A stretch of 39,619 nt of DNA from Pseudomonadota bacterium (GCA_023457495.1 JAEWLQ010000042.1:1-39619), one strand, 5' to 3'; shown: positions 5,926 to 14,533, counted from the stretch's first letter. Notes: generated from the sequence alone by a model not told the origin. A program made the numbers and translations.

Positions 5926-8271
5926 ATGACATCGACACTCCCATTTGCGCGCCTGCGCATCCGATCCTTAGGCCTGTCCCTGCTGCTTTTGGCCGTTGGC
6001 TGCGCGGCGGCAGCCAATACCAGCGCGATTCCGCGTCCCGAGGCGATTCAGCCGGACGTGGATTTCTGGATACGGGTCTACACGGAAGTCACCACCAACG
6101 AAGGGTTCCTGCATGACGAGCGGAATCTCTCGGTGGTCTACGACACCCTCAAGTTCCCGGCGGGCAGCTCATCGCGCGAGCGGCAGAAGCTCGTCGACGA
6201 GCGCCGCGAGAAACACATCGCGACCCTGCGGCGCATCTCCGCGGCGCTGGCCTCGAGCGAAACGCGCGAAGCCTTGTCCGCGGATGACAAGCGCGTCCTC
6301 GAGCTGTGGGGGCCGAGCGCCAGCACGATCCTGCTCAACGAGGCGACCAAGCGCATCCGCTTCCAGCTCGGCCAGGCGGATCGTTTCCGCGAAGGCCTGA
6401 TCCGTTCGTCGACGTGGGAAACCCACATCGCCGAGACGTTCGCGAACCAGGGTCTGCCGCCCGAGCTCGCCGTGTTGCCGCACGTCGAATCCTCGTTCAA
6501 TGCCTCCGCGTATTCGAAGGTCGGAGCCGCGGGCATGTGGCAGTTCATGCGTTCCACGGGCCGTCGGTACATGCGCATCGACGACGCGGTCGACGAGCGC
6601 CTCGATCCTTATCGCTCGACCGAGGCGGCGGCGCAGCTGCTGGCCTATAACTACCGCGTCCTCGGCAGCTGGCCGCTCGCGCTCACCGCCTACAACCACG
6701 GCGCCGCGGGCATGCGCCGCGCCAAGGAAACCGTCGGCACCGACGATTTCGTGAAGATCAACCGTACCTACACCAGCCGATCGTTCGGTTTCGCGTCGCG
6801 CAATTTCTTCCCGTCGTTCCTCGCCGCGCTGACCATCGACCAGAACCCGGAGAAATACTTCGGTCCGCTCGAGCGCCGGCCCGAGCAGAAATTCCACGAG
6901 ATCAAGATGCCGGCCTACGTGCGGCTCGAGACGCTGGAACGCACGCTCGGCCTGGACCGCGAGGAGCTGCGCCTGCTGAATCCGGGCTGGCGCCCGGCCA
7001 TCTACAACGGCTCGCGCCTCGTGCCGCGCGGCTACCTGTTGCGCGTGCCGGTGGCCGCGGAGCACTGGACGGCCGAACTACTGAGCGCGCGCCTGCCCGC
7101 GACCGAGCTGTACGCGGGGCAGATCACGCCGCGCTCGCATCGTGTGCGCAAGGGCGAGAGTCTCGCGCAGATCGCCGAGCGCCACGGCATGACCGCCGCG
7201 AGCCTTGCGAAGCTCAACGGCATCAGCACCCAGGCCACGCTGCGCGCGGGTCGCCACTTGAATCTTCCCGAGCAGATGCCGCGGCTGCTGAATGGCGCCG
7301 CGGCGCCGGCGCGGGTCGCGTCCGTGGTGTCGCCGTCGCCGGAGAACGCGACCGCCGCCACGGCGTCCGGTGAGAACTTCTATGTGGTCCGGCGCGGCGA
7401 CTCGCTGCAGGCGATCGCAGCGCGCGTGCGCGTTCCCGAGTCGCAGCTTTTGAAGATGAACCGGCTCAAGGATCCGGACCGGCTGTATGAAGGTCAGCGA
7501 CTGCGCATCGCGGGCGAGCCGGCCGTGATGGCCGCGGCGACCGAGCCCGAGCGCGAAACCCGCGTGGCCGCCATCGATGCGGCGCGTGGCGAAGCCCAGC
7601 GCGAAGGCGCGGTGGTGGAGGTCGTGCGCGAGGAAGTGACTCGGCCGCTGGCCAATGGCGAGCCGCGACGCGGACGCGCGCGTTCCGCGGCGGCGGAAGC
7701 GATGGTCGCCGCGACCACGCCCGACGTCGCGACGTCGGTGGTGCAGGCCGCGGAAGAAGCGCGTGAGCCGGTGTCGGCGTCGCAGGCCGAGGCGTTGAGC
7801 CCGGCGCTGGGCCCGGTGACCGTGACGCAGGCGCTCGCCGATTCCATCGACTACCAGGTGCGCGATGACGGTTCCATTCGCGTCGAGGCCACCGAAACGC
7901 TGGGGCACTACGCCGACTGGCTGCAGCTCCCGACGCAGAAGCTGCGCACGCTGAACAAGCTCAAGGCGCGCCAGCCCGTGCACCTCGGGCAGAAGCTGGC
8001 GCTCGATTACTCACGCGTGTCGCGCGAGGCGTTCGAGCAGGCGCGCCGTGACTATCACGCGAAATTGCAGGGTGAGTTCTTCGTGCAGCATCGCATCGCT
8101 GGCACCGAGGTCTACATCGTGCGGCGCGGAGACTCGTTGTGGACGATGACGCAGAAGTTCAGCAACCTGCCGATCTGGCTGCTGCGCCAGTACAACCCCG
8201 ATACGGATCTCTCCGACCTGCGCCCCGGCACACAGGTCGTGATGCCCCGCGTCGAAGTTGCGTCCGGATAG
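5926..8271 (+). CDS. mltD: Membrane-bound lytic transglycosylase with LysM repeats (MltD-like)
   Basis: A 781-residue lipoprotein (lipobox AVGC, Cys26) that cleaves peptidoglycan glycan strands. The SLT domain spans about 160-320. The catalytic glutamate is probably E188 in LPHVESSFN, followed by the usual GMWQF segment and the NYRVLGSWPLALTAYNHG region. Three clear LysM units lie at about 405-449, 485-528 and 729-777 (VRKGESLAQIA, VRRGDSLQAIA, VRRGDSLWTMT). A more divergent one lies at about 642-692, where the strand starts VRDDGSIRV. The segment between 530 and 640 is low-complexity and Ala/Glu-rich. It is longer than typical E. coli MltD (about 450 residues) because of the extra LysM units and linker. 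It is apparently monocistronic. Confidence 0.9.
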   Translation: MTSTLPFARLRIRSLGLSLLLLAVGCAAAANTSAIPRPEAIQPDVDFWIRVYTEVTTNEGFLHDERNLSVVYDTLKFPAGSSSRERQKLVDERREKHIATLRRISAALASSETREALSADDKRVLELWGPSASTILLNEATKRIRFQLGQADRFREGLIRSSTWETHIAETFANQGLPPELAVLPHVESSFNASAYSKVGAAGMWQFMRSTGRRYMRIDDAVDERLDPYRSTEAAAQLLAYNYRVLGSWPLALTAYNHGAAGMRRAKETVGTDDFVKINRTYTSRSFGFASRNFFPSFLAALTIDQNPEKYFGPLERRPEQKFHEIKMPAYVRLETLERTLGLDREELRLLNPGWRPAIYNGSRLVPRGYLLRVPVAAEHWTAELLSARLPATELYAGQITPRSHRVRKGESLAQIAERHGMTAASLAKLNGISTQATLRAGRHLNLPEQMPRLLNGAAAPARVASVVSPSPENATAATASGENFYVVRRGDSLQAIAARVRVPESQLLKMNRLKDPDRLYEGQRLRIAGEPAVMAAATEPERETRVAAIDAARGEAQREGAVVEVVREEVTRPLANGEPRRGRARSAAAEAMVAATTPDVATSVVQAAEEAREPVSASQAEALSPALGPVTVTQALADSIDYQVRDDGSIRVEATETLGHYADWLQLPTQKLRTLNKLKARQPVHLGQKLALDYSRVSREAFEQARRDYHAKLQGEFFVQHRIAGTEVYIVRRGDSLWTMTQKFSNLPIWLLRQYNPDTDLSDLRPGTQVVMPRVEVASG

Positions 8272-8298
8272 CGGACGGCGCCGGGCGCCGTTCGAGGA

Positions 8299-8880
8299 TC
8301 AGCGGTTGGCGAAGGCGCGGAGGCGCGGTTCATCCTCGAGCTCGACGATGAACTCGACGATCGACACCGTGCCATCGCGCGCCGCCTCGGGCACGCGGAC
8401 CGCGAGCCGCGAGGAATCGCCGAGCCGGGTGATCGTGTCGGCGTCGACCTTGAAGTACCAGGTGGTGCTCCAGGGAGTCGGCAACGGATACGGATCTTTG
8501 CGCAGGCCCGCGGCATCCGCGCCGCGGCTCGGCGCACCGAGTGCGAGCGCAGCGCCGTCGACGGCGACGACCGGCGGCTCCGCGTTCGCGGCGACTTCGA
8601 TCGGCACCGCGACCCACAGGAACAGATCGCGGGTGCCCATGCGATTCGTTTCGAACGGAGCGAGGAAGGCGAAGCGCATGGCGGAATCGCGCGTCGAGGT
8701 CTCGCGGTACAGTTCGATCGGACGGCCGAGGCGGGCGACGGTCATGCCCGTCACAGTGTCGAGCTGCTCCACGACCGCAGAGTCGTTGGGCACCGCGGCG
8801 CAACCGAATGCGGCGGCGCAGGCGAACAGCACGAGTGCGCTGCGCCAGTGGCGAAGACGCGCGGCGATTGTCATATTCAT
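8299..8880 (-). CDS. Hypothetical lipoprotein
   Basis: About 193 residues if begun at the ATG at 8880. An alternative ATG at 8904 has a GGGG tract 6-8 bases ahead and cannot be excluded. The N-terminus has a basic stretch (RLRHWR), a hydrophobic run (SALVLFACAAAF) and the lipobox FGC, so it is probably lipidated. No domain was recognised. The body is acidic and strand-rich, with WYFKVDADTITRLGDSSRLAVRVPEAARDGTVSIVEF near the C-terminus. It is divergent from the L,D-transpeptidase gene and convergent with the transglycosylase gene. It may act in the cell envelope, but the sequence does not show how. Confidence 0.65.
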   Translation of the reverse strand: MNMTIAARLRHWRSALVLFACAAAFGCAAVPNDSAVVEQLDTVTGMTVARLGRPIELYRETSTRDSAMRFAFLAPFETNRMGTRDLFLWVAVPIEVAANAEPPVVAVDGAALALGAPSRGADAAGLRKDPYPLPTPWSTTWYFKVDADTITRLGDSSRLAVRVPEAARDGTVSIVEFIVELEDEPRLRAFANR

Positions 8881-8955
8881 GGTTCGGTCAGGTACGGATT
8901 GCATCGAACACCCCAAGCTGTGACGTGCTCCAGATACGCGGCACGACCCCAGTCC

Positions 8956-8961
8956 TATAAT
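8956..8961 (+). promoter_or_regulatory. -10 box TATAAT before the L,D-transpeptidase gene
   Basis: A perfect TATAAT lies 34 bases before the ATG at 8995. The expected -35 region (near 8933-8938, GATACG) is poor, so activation or an upstream element may be needed. The same CCTATAATCC context occurs at 14496 before the FKBP gene. Confidence 0.4.
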
Positions 8962-8994
8962 CCAGATTAGTGTAAGTGATTGTTTTGTAACCAA

Positions 8995-9546
8995 ATGCCA
9001 GCTGCAAAAAAACTCCTCGCACTCACGGCCCCGTTACTCGCCTGCCTGTTCGCCGGCACGGCCTCGGGGGACGCGCTTCCCTATCATGCCCGCGCCATGG
9101 CGGCGGTGGGCGTGGAACTGCCGCTCGCCGATCGCGTGCTGGTGCGCAAGTCCGAGCGCCGCATGTACCTCATGCGCGGCAACGACGTGTTGCGCGCCTA
9201 TCGCATCGCGCTCGGCCTGAACCCCGGCGGCCACAAGGAACGCTCCGGTGACTTCCGCACGCCCGAGGGCAGCTATCGGCTCACGCGCCGCAACGCGCGC
9301 AGCGACTATTTCCTCTCGATCCAGGTCTCGTATCCGAACGAGCAGGACACGAAGCGCGCCCGCCGCAATGGCTGGCAGCCCGGCGGCGCGATCATGATCC
9401 ACGGCCTGCCCAACGACCCCCGCCATCAGCCTGACTACTACGCGACGCAGGACTGGACGGACGGTTGCATTGCCGTGACCAACGCGGACATGGTCGAAAT
9501 CTGGATGATGACGTCGGACAACGTGCCGATCGACATTCAGCCTTAA
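8995..9546 (+). CDS. L,D-transpeptidase (YkuD domain, YafK-like)
   Basis: A 183-residue periplasmic enzyme with a signal peptide (residues 1-24, MPAAKKLLALTAPLLACLFA, ending GTASG). YkuD-domain proteins form 3-3 peptide cross-links or attach proteins to peptidoglycan; YafK-like members can also remove such links. The conserved pair is H136 in IMIHGLPN and catalytic C158 in DWTDGCIAVTN. The residue before Gly-Cys is Asp rather than the usual His of SHGC, which is characteristic of the YafK/ErfK sub-branch. The start is ATG 8995; a TTG at 8980 is less likely. It probably works in the same envelope context as the transglycosylase upstream. Confidence 0.87.
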   Translation: MPAAKKLLALTAPLLACLFAGTASGDALPYHARAMAAVGVELPLADRVLVRKSERRMYLMRGNDVLRAYRIALGLNPGGHKERSGDFRTPEGSYRLTRRNARSDYFLSIQVSYPNEQDTKRARRNGWQPGGAIMIHGLPNDPRHQPDYYATQDWTDGCIAVTNADMVEIWMMTSDNVPIDIQP

Positions 9547-9626
9547 CCGGACGTCGCCAAAACAAGAATTTCCTTCGACGAGTACACTCGCTCCCCCAAA
9601 CAAGGTGAGCGGACTCGAGGGATCTC

Positions 9627-11012
9627 TTGGAAACCAGCATCGTCATTCCCGATTTCGTCGACGCGCGCATTGGACCGCGCGGCAGCCTCGAAAACCTCTC
9701 CCAGGCCGAGATCGACAAGCTGCTCGATTCCCGGGCGGGTGGTCTCTACCAGCTGTTCCGCAAGTGCGCACTGGCCGTGCTCAACTCCGGCAGCGAGACC
9801 GACAACGCCAAGGAGATCTTCGACCGCTACAAGGACTTCGAGATCGAGCTGGTCCGCCAGGCCTGGGGGGTGAAGCTCGAGATCCGCAACGCGCCGGGGC
9901 AGGCCTTCGTCGACGGTGAAATGATCCGCGGCATGAAGGAACACGTGTTCGCGGTGCTGCGCGACGTGATCTTCATCTCCAACGAGATCATCGAGAGCGG
10001 CCGGTTCGACCTGCAGGATCCGGCGTCGATCTCCAACGCGGTGTTCCACATCCTGCGCAACGCGCGCGTGCTCGACTACAAGTCGAAGCCCAATCTCGTG
10101 GTCTGCTGGGGTGGGCATTCGATCGGGGAGGCCGAGTACCAGTACACCAAGAAGGTGGGCTACGAGCTCGGCCTGCGCGGCATGGACGTGTGCACGGGCT
10201 GTGGTCCCGGCGCCATGAAAGGCCCCATGAAGGGCGCGACGATCGGCCATGCCAAGCAGCGCATCGTCGGCGGCCGCTACGTCGGCCTCACCGAGCCCGG
10301 GATCATCGCAGCCGAGCCGCCGAACCCCATCGTGAACCAGCTCGTGATCATGCCGGACATCGAAAAGCGCCTCGAAGCCTTCGTGCGCATGGCGCACGGC
10401 ATCGTCGTGTTCCCCGGCGGCGTGGGCACCGCCGAGGAAATCCTGTACCTGCTCGGCATCCTGCTGGAGCCCGCGAACGCCGCGCAGCCGTTCAAGGTGC
10501 TGCTCACCGGCCCGCGCGAATCCGCCGATTATTTCACCCAGTTCTCCCGCTTCATCGAGGGCACGCTGGGCAAGGCCGCCATGGACAAGCTGCACGTCAT
10601 CGTGGGCGATCCGCCCGAGGTGGCGCGGTTCATGGTTTCCACGATGGAGCAGGTGCGCGACTACCGCCGCAACAACAACGACTCCTACAACTACAACTGG
10701 CTCTTGAAGGTTCCCCCGGCTTTCCAGCGTCACTTCGACGTCACGCACGAGTCGATGCGCGCCCTGCGGCTGTATCGGGACCTGCCGGTGCACGAGCTCG
10801 CGGCGGACCTGCGCCGCGCGTTCTCCGGCATCGTGACCGGAAACGTCAAGGAAAACGGGGTCCGCGCGATCGAGAAGTTAGGCCCCTACGAACTCACCGG
10901 CGATCCGGCCGTGATGCGGCTGCTCGACGAGCTGCTCGCGGCGTTTGTTGCGCAGAAGCGCATGAAGCTGCCGGGCAGCGCGTACCGTCCCTGTTACCGG
11001 CTCGTCGCGTGA
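9627..11012 (+). CDS. ppnN: Pyrimidine/purine nucleotide 5'-monophosphate nucleosidase PpnN
   Basis: A 461-residue homologue of E. coli PpnN (YgdH), which splits nucleoside monophosphates into base and ribose 5-phosphate and is controlled by (p)ppGpp. The family architecture is complete: an N-terminal DUF4478-type region (LSQAEIDKLL, LYQLFRKCALAVLNSGS), the central LOG/Rossmann domain with CTGCGPGAMKGPMKGA and the PGGVGTAEE active-site motif, and a C-terminal DUF3412-type region ending KLPGSAYRPCY. The start is a TTG at 9627 after GAGGGA; no ATG fits the conserved N-terminus. A GC-rich hairpin (CGCGCG arms, about 11040-11060) follows the stop, but it has no T-run. Confidence 0.93.
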   Translation: METSIVIPDFVDARIGPRGSLENLSQAEIDKLLDSRAGGLYQLFRKCALAVLNSGSETDNAKEIFDRYKDFEIELVRQAWGVKLEIRNAPGQAFVDGEMIRGMKEHVFAVLRDVIFISNEIIESGRFDLQDPASISNAVFHILRNARVLDYKSKPNLVVCWGGHSIGEAEYQYTKKVGYELGLRGMDVCTGCGPGAMKGPMKGATIGHAKQRIVGGRYVGLTEPGIIAAEPPNPIVNQLVIMPDIEKRLEAFVRMAHGIVVFPGGVGTAEEILYLLGILLEPANAAQPFKVLLTGPRESADYFTQFSRFIEGTLGKAAMDKLHVIVGDPPEVARFMVSTMEQVRDYRRNNNDSYNYNWLLKVPPAFQRHFDVTHESMRALRLYRDLPVHELAADLRRAFSGIVTGNVKENGVRAIEKLGPYELTGDPAVMRLLDELLAAFVAQKRMKLPGSAYRPCYRLVA

Positions 11013-11140
11013 CAATAACCGCATAAGAGTTAAATCGGCGCGCGCGAATCGCGCGCGGCCGCGACATAACGAAAAAATCTCTGCGACCTGGGCCGCATCG
11101 CCGGCAAACGGTCCCGGGCTCGTGAGCCAGTTCCTGTCGT

Positions 11141-11178
11141 TTCGGTGCGACGAAATCGTAGGCTTACGTCGAACCGAA
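11141..11178 (+). promoter_or_regulatory. Leader stem-loop overlapping a ribosome binding site
   Basis: TTCGGT (11141-11146) pairs with ACCGAA (11173-11178). After one G/A mismatch, CGACG (11148-11152) pairs with CGTCG (11167-11171). The 3' arm runs into the GAAGGAGAA ribosome binding site of the small gene at 11189, so the fold could limit translation. Confidence 0.45.
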
Positions 11179-11188
11179 GGAGAACCGC

Positions 11189-11404
11189 ATGAGTTCCTCA
11201 GACAAGAACAGGGGAAATTTGGCCAACGGCTCGCCGCCGCCCGTGGGCAGCGATGCATACGCCGCGTGGCTCGAGCGCATGCAGCGCACGCGTGGCCGGC
11301 ACGCGGCGATCACCAAGAACCTGTACACCTGGTCTAGCTACAAGCACTGGGCGGACAAGGTGAAGGGCTCCTGGGAAGAAGAGCCCGCGCCGAACAAGAA
11401 GTAA
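11189..11404 (+). CDS. Small hypothetical protein (71 aa)
   Basis: A 71-residue hydrophilic protein starting at ATG 11189 behind a strong GAAGGAGAA ribosome binding site. The N-terminus is Ser/Asn-rich and probably disordered. The middle is basic and aromatic (AAWLERMQRTRGRHAAITKNLYTWSSYKHWADKVKGSW), with several Trp and Tyr residues, and the end is acidic then lysine-rich. There is no signal peptide or membrane helix. The family was not recognised. A leader stem-loop abuts its ribosome binding site. It stands alone between ppnN and the convergent parA-like gene. Confidence 0.65.
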   Translation: MSSSDKNRGNLANGSPPPVGSDAYAAWLERMQRTRGRHAAITKNLYTWSSYKHWADKVKGSWEEEPAPNKK

Positions 11405-11449
11405 GCGAGAATTACACCGCGTAGGAAACGCGGGTTTCGCAGGGGATCA

Positions 11450-11488
11450 GAAATGGGGACATTCCCCATTTCCCAGCAAACGGGGACA
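11450..11488. repeat. REP-like palindromic element
   Basis: GAAATGGGGA (11450-11459) and TCCCCATTTC (11463-11472) form a perfect 10-base stem with loop CAT, followed by a GGGGACAGACC unit (11482-11492). It sits between convergent genes and resembles the palindromic GGGGTCTGACC family seen again at 23241. It may also act as a bidirectional terminator, but has no T-run. Confidence 0.5.
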
Positions 11489-11496
11489 GACCTCGT

Positions 11497-12270
11497 CTAG
11501 CCCAGGATGAACCGCGCGTCGTGAGCGCCCGATTCGTCCGAGCCCTCGATCACCGCCTCGGGCGCCGGCACGACCGCGGGCGCGGGTTGCTCATGCAGGG
11601 GCGCCGGCTGTTCGAGCAGCACCCGCTCCGGCTCGAGCCAGGCCAGCAGGCTTTCCCACTGCGCGCGATCCTCTTTGACCACGTAGGGCTTCATCTCGTG
11701 GATGCCGATGCCGAGCTCCGCGGCGCGCACGTAGTTCTGCGAATCACGCACCGTCGCCACGATCGGGATGTCGAGCTTCTCCAGGAAGCGCATCAGCGCC
11801 TGGAACATCAGGGTGTTCTTGCGCACGCGATTGGCGATCACGCCGATGCGGTTTTCCGCGCGTTTGATCTTGGCGACCAGCAGCAGGTCCGCGATGCAGC
11901 GCGACGCGGCATGGATGTCGATGTCCGAGGGCAACACGGGCACCAGGATCTTGTTCGCATCGCGGGTGAGTTCGGGCAGCGCGCGTCCCTCGACCGCCGC
12001 AGGGCTGTCGACGATGACCTTCTCGGTGCCCTCGGGAATGCGCATCTGCCATGCACGCGTCGTGCGCGAATCCTGTTCGAACGTCGCGATGCCGTTGATG
12101 TGCGGCTGCGGCGCCTTGCGCTTGCGCAGCCAGCGCGTCGCCGACCCCTGGGGGTCGCGGTCCATGAGCAGGGTCGAATCGCCACGCTGTGCGAAATACG
12201 CCGCGAGGTTGATCGCGAGCGTCGTCTTTCCGGATCCCCCTTTGGGGTTTAAGACGACGATGCGTTGCAT
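11497..12270 (-). CDS. ParA/MinD-family ATPase
   Basis: A 257-residue P-loop ATPase with the deviant Walker A KGGSGKTT (residues 10-17), an acidic DRDPQGS switch-type segment and a VDSPAAVEG strand where ParA proteins usually have DxPP/S. The C-terminal tail (from about residue 222) is Pro/Ala/Glu-rich. The start is ATG 12270. There is no parB, replication gene or partition site beside it, so it is not evidently a plasmid or chromosome partition pair. Orphan ParA-like proteins position chemoreceptors, flagella, pili or other cargo. A 6-5-6 inverted repeat lies 11 bases upstream of the start and could allow autoregulation. Confidence 0.85.
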   Translation of the reverse strand: MQRIVVLNPKGGSGKTTLAINLAAYFAQRGDSTLLMDRDPQGSATRWLRKRKAPQPHINGIATFEQDSRTTRAWQMRIPEGTEKVIVDSPAAVEGRALPELTRDANKILVPVLPSDIDIHAASRCIADLLLVAKIKRAENRIGVIANRVRKNTLMFQALMRFLEKLDIPIVATVRDSQNYVRAAELGIGIHEMKPYVVKEDRAQWESLLAWLEPERVLLEQPAPLHEQPAPAVVPAPEAVIEGSDESGAHDARFILG

Positions 12271-12280
12271 GGCTGGTTTG

Positions 12281-12297
12281 TCAGAATGTGGTTCTGA
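12281..12297. promoter_or_regulatory. Inverted repeat upstream of the ParA-like gene
   Basis: TCAGAA (12281-12286) and TTCTGA (12292-12297) are perfect inverted arms around TGTGG. It is only 11 bases from the ATG, in the region where the promoter and ribosome binding site must lie. It may be an operator or an RNA hairpin. Confidence 0.35.
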
Positions 12298-12408
12298 TGT
12301 GAAGTACTCGAAAGACTAGCGATGCGGGTGGGGTGGCGCAACCAAGCTCCCCGGCGACTGTGACCGCGGACACAGCGACCCGGAGGTGCTGTTCCTACGA
12401 TCGCTCCC

Positions 12409-12519
12409 ATGGAACGTTTTCTTCTTCTCTGGGACGAGCTCGACGACCTCATGGGCACGAGCCGCTACATGATGAAGAACACGGCCATGGCGATCTGGAG
12501 CAGCGTGCGCAAACGCTGA
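12409..12519 (+). CDS. Possible 36-residue protein (WDELDD motif)
   Basis: A short frame from ATG 12409 to TGA 12519 encodes a 36-residue peptide beginning MERFLLLWDELDDLMG, with a hydrophobic/aromatic N-terminal helix, an acidic cluster and a basic C-terminus (SSVRKR). The composition is protein-like and differs from the GC-rich flanks. A GGAGG lies about 22 bases upstream, too far to be a standard ribosome binding site, so initiation is uncertain. The family was not identified from sequence alone. It lies between parA-like and htpG, in a stretch of 317 bases otherwise without genes. Confidence 0.45.
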   Translation: MERFLLLWDELDDLMGTSRYMMKNTAMAIWSSVRKR

Positions 12520-12587
12520 TCCGGCCCCCCGTCGAGGGGTCCCCGGGGCTTGAATAAAGCAGGCCTTGCCCGCAACCTCCGGGCGCC

Positions 12588-14468
12588 ATGACAACCCCCG
12601 AATCCAAGCAAACCCTGGGTTTCCAGGCCGAAGTCCGTGAGCTGCTCAAGCTCATGATCCATTCGTTGTACAGCCACCGGGAAATCTTCCTGCGTGAGCT
12701 GATCTCCAACGCCTCCGACGCCAACGACAAGCTGCGTTTCGAGTCGCTGAGCAAGCCGGACCTGATGGCGGGCGATACGGAGCTCGCCATCTGGATCGAG
12801 GCGGATACCGAAAAGGGCACGCTCTCCATCCGCGACAACGGCATCGGCATGAGCCGCGAGGAGGCGATCTCGCACCTCGGCACGATCGCGCGCTCGGGCA
12901 CCGCGGAGTTCTTCAAGAAGCTCTCCGGCGACCAGCAAAAGGATTCGCAGCTCATCGGCCAGTTCGGCGTCGGGTTCTATTCGTCGTTCATCGTCGCCGA
13001 CCGCGTCACCGTGCTGTCGCGCCGCGCCGGGTTGCAGGCTGCAGAGGGCGTGCGTTGGGAATCCGCCGCGGACGGCGACTTCACCGTCGAGACCATCGAG
13101 CGCCCCGAGCGCGGCACGACGATAGTCCTGCACCTCAAGGAAGACGCGAAGGAATTCCTCGACAGCTGGCAGTTGCGCTCGCTGGTGCGGCGTTATTCCG
13201 ATCACATCGCCTTCCCCGTGCGCATGCCCAAGGAAGGCGAGGCGACGCTCGAATACGAGGCGGTCAATCGCGGCACCGCGCTGTGGGCGCGGCCGAAGTC
13301 CGACATCAAGGACGAGGAATACGTCGAGTTCTTCCATGCGCTGTCGCATGGCTCGGGCGATCCGCTCACCTGGTCGCACAACCGCGTGGAAGGCAAGCGC
13401 GACTACACCAGCCTCATCTACATCCCCGCGGCCGCGCCCTTCGACCTGTGGCAGCGCGACGGCGCGCGCGGGCTCAAGCTCTACGTGCGGCGTGTGTTCA
13501 TCATGGACGACGCGGAGCAATTCCTGCCGCTGTACCTGCGCTTCGTGAAGGGCGTGCTCGATTCGGCCGACCTGCCGCTGAACGTTTCGCGCGAGCTGTT
13601 GCAGGCCGACAGCGAGGTCGAGGCGATGCGCGGCGCGCTGACGCGGCGCGTGCTCGACATGCTCGCGAAACTCGCCAAGGACGAGCCGGAAAAGTACCAG
13701 ACGTTCTGGCGCGAATTCGGCGCGGTGCTCAAGGAAGGCCTTGCCGAGGACTACGGCAACCGCGAAAAACTCATGCCGCTGCTGCGGTTCGCGACCACCA
13801 ACCAGCAGGGCGACGAGGAAGAAACCTCGCTCGCCGACTACATCGGCCGCATGCAGACCGGCCAGGACAAGATCTACTACGTGGTCGGCGAAAGCCTCGC
13901 CGCCGCGCGCAGCCATCCGGCCATCGAGGCGCTGCGCGCGCGTAACGTGGAGGTGTTGTTGTTAGGCCGGCGCATCGACGCCTGGGTCATGGATCACCTG
14001 CGCGACTTCGAAGGCAAGCAGCTCAAGGACGCGACTCGCGGCGATCTCGAGCTCGGCAGCCTCGCGAGCGCGGACGAGAAGCAAAAGGTCGAGGCGCAGC
14101 TGGAAGAGAGCAAACCACTGCTCAAGCGCGTCAAGGATTCGCTCGGCGAGCGCGTGTCGGAAGTGCGCGTGAGTACGCGCCTCAAGGATTCGGCGGCGGT
14201 GCTGGTCGCGGGCGAGCACGATCTTTCGGCGCCGCTGCGGCGCGCACTCGAGGCCGCGGGCCAGAAGGCGCCCGAGGCCAAGCCCGTGCTCGAGCTCAAC
14301 GTGGAGCACCACGTGGTGAAGTACCTCGAACAACGCAAGGAGACGCAGGATTTCGACGAGCTTGCTCTCGTGCTCTACGAGCAGGCCCTGCTCGCCGAAG
14401 GCGCGCAGCTTCCCGATCCGGGCGCGTTCGTGAAGCGGCTCAATCACCTGTGGACGCGGCTCGACTGA
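12588..14468 (+). CDS. htpG: Molecular chaperone HtpG (Hsp90)
   Basis: A 626-residue bacterial Hsp90, the ATP-driven homodimeric chaperone of the cytoplasm. The GHKL ATPase domain is at about 1-230: the N-terminal ELISNASDANDKLRF (the more usual form is NASDAADKLRF), DNGIGMSREE, and the QFGVGFYSSFIVAD glycine-rich lid. The middle domain carries RGVLDSADLPLNVSRE-type sequence (GVLDSADLPLNVSRELLQ), and the C-terminal dimerisation domain follows. The length is normal for the family. The start ATG 12588 has no strong ribosome binding site. A CTTGAAT box at 12549 could be part of a heat-shock promoter, but the rest does not fit well. Confidence 0.96.
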   Translation: MTTPESKQTLGFQAEVRELLKLMIHSLYSHREIFLRELISNASDANDKLRFESLSKPDLMAGDTELAIWIEADTEKGTLSIRDNGIGMSREEAISHLGTIARSGTAEFFKKLSGDQQKDSQLIGQFGVGFYSSFIVADRVTVLSRRAGLQAAEGVRWESAADGDFTVETIERPERGTTIVLHLKEDAKEFLDSWQLRSLVRRYSDHIAFPVRMPKEGEATLEYEAVNRGTALWARPKSDIKDEEYVEFFHALSHGSGDPLTWSHNRVEGKRDYTSLIYIPAAAPFDLWQRDGARGLKLYVRRVFIMDDAEQFLPLYLRFVKGVLDSADLPLNVSRELLQADSEVEAMRGALTRRVLDMLAKLAKDEPEKYQTFWREFGAVLKEGLAEDYGNREKLMPLLRFATTNQQGDEEETSLADYIGRMQTGQDKIYYVVGESLAAARSHPAIEALRARNVEVLLLGRRIDAWVMDHLRDFEGKQLKDATRGDLELGSLASADEKQKVEAQLEESKPLLKRVKDSLGERVSEVRVSTRLKDSAAVLVAGEHDLSAPLRRALEAAGQKAPEAKPVLELNVEHHVVKYLEQRKETQDFDELALVLYEQALLAEGAQLPDPGAFVKRLNHLWTRLD

Positions 14469-14495
14469 CGACGCCCGCCGCCCGCAACAAGCTCC

Positions 14496-14501
14496 TATAA
14501 T
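14496..14501 (+). promoter_or_regulatory. -10 box TATAAT before the FKBP operon
   Basis: A perfect TATAAT stands 32 bases before the ATG at 14534, in the context CTCCTATAATCC. There is no recognisable -35 element. It is likely to serve the three coupled genes 14534-16940. Confidence 0.4.
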
Positions 14502-14533
14502 CCCGGCCCTCACGTTCGATGGGAGGTCCCGCG

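Noticed and set aside
5739..6017. Minus-strand 92-codon frame at the start of the transglycosylase gene
   Set aside because: It overlaps the real lipoprotein signal of the plus-strand gene and has no ribosome binding site.
12549..12576. Heat-shock (sigma32) promoter of htpG
   Set aside because: CTTGAAT fits the -35, but the -10 (CCCGCAAC) is poor and would leave a leader of fewer than 10 bases.
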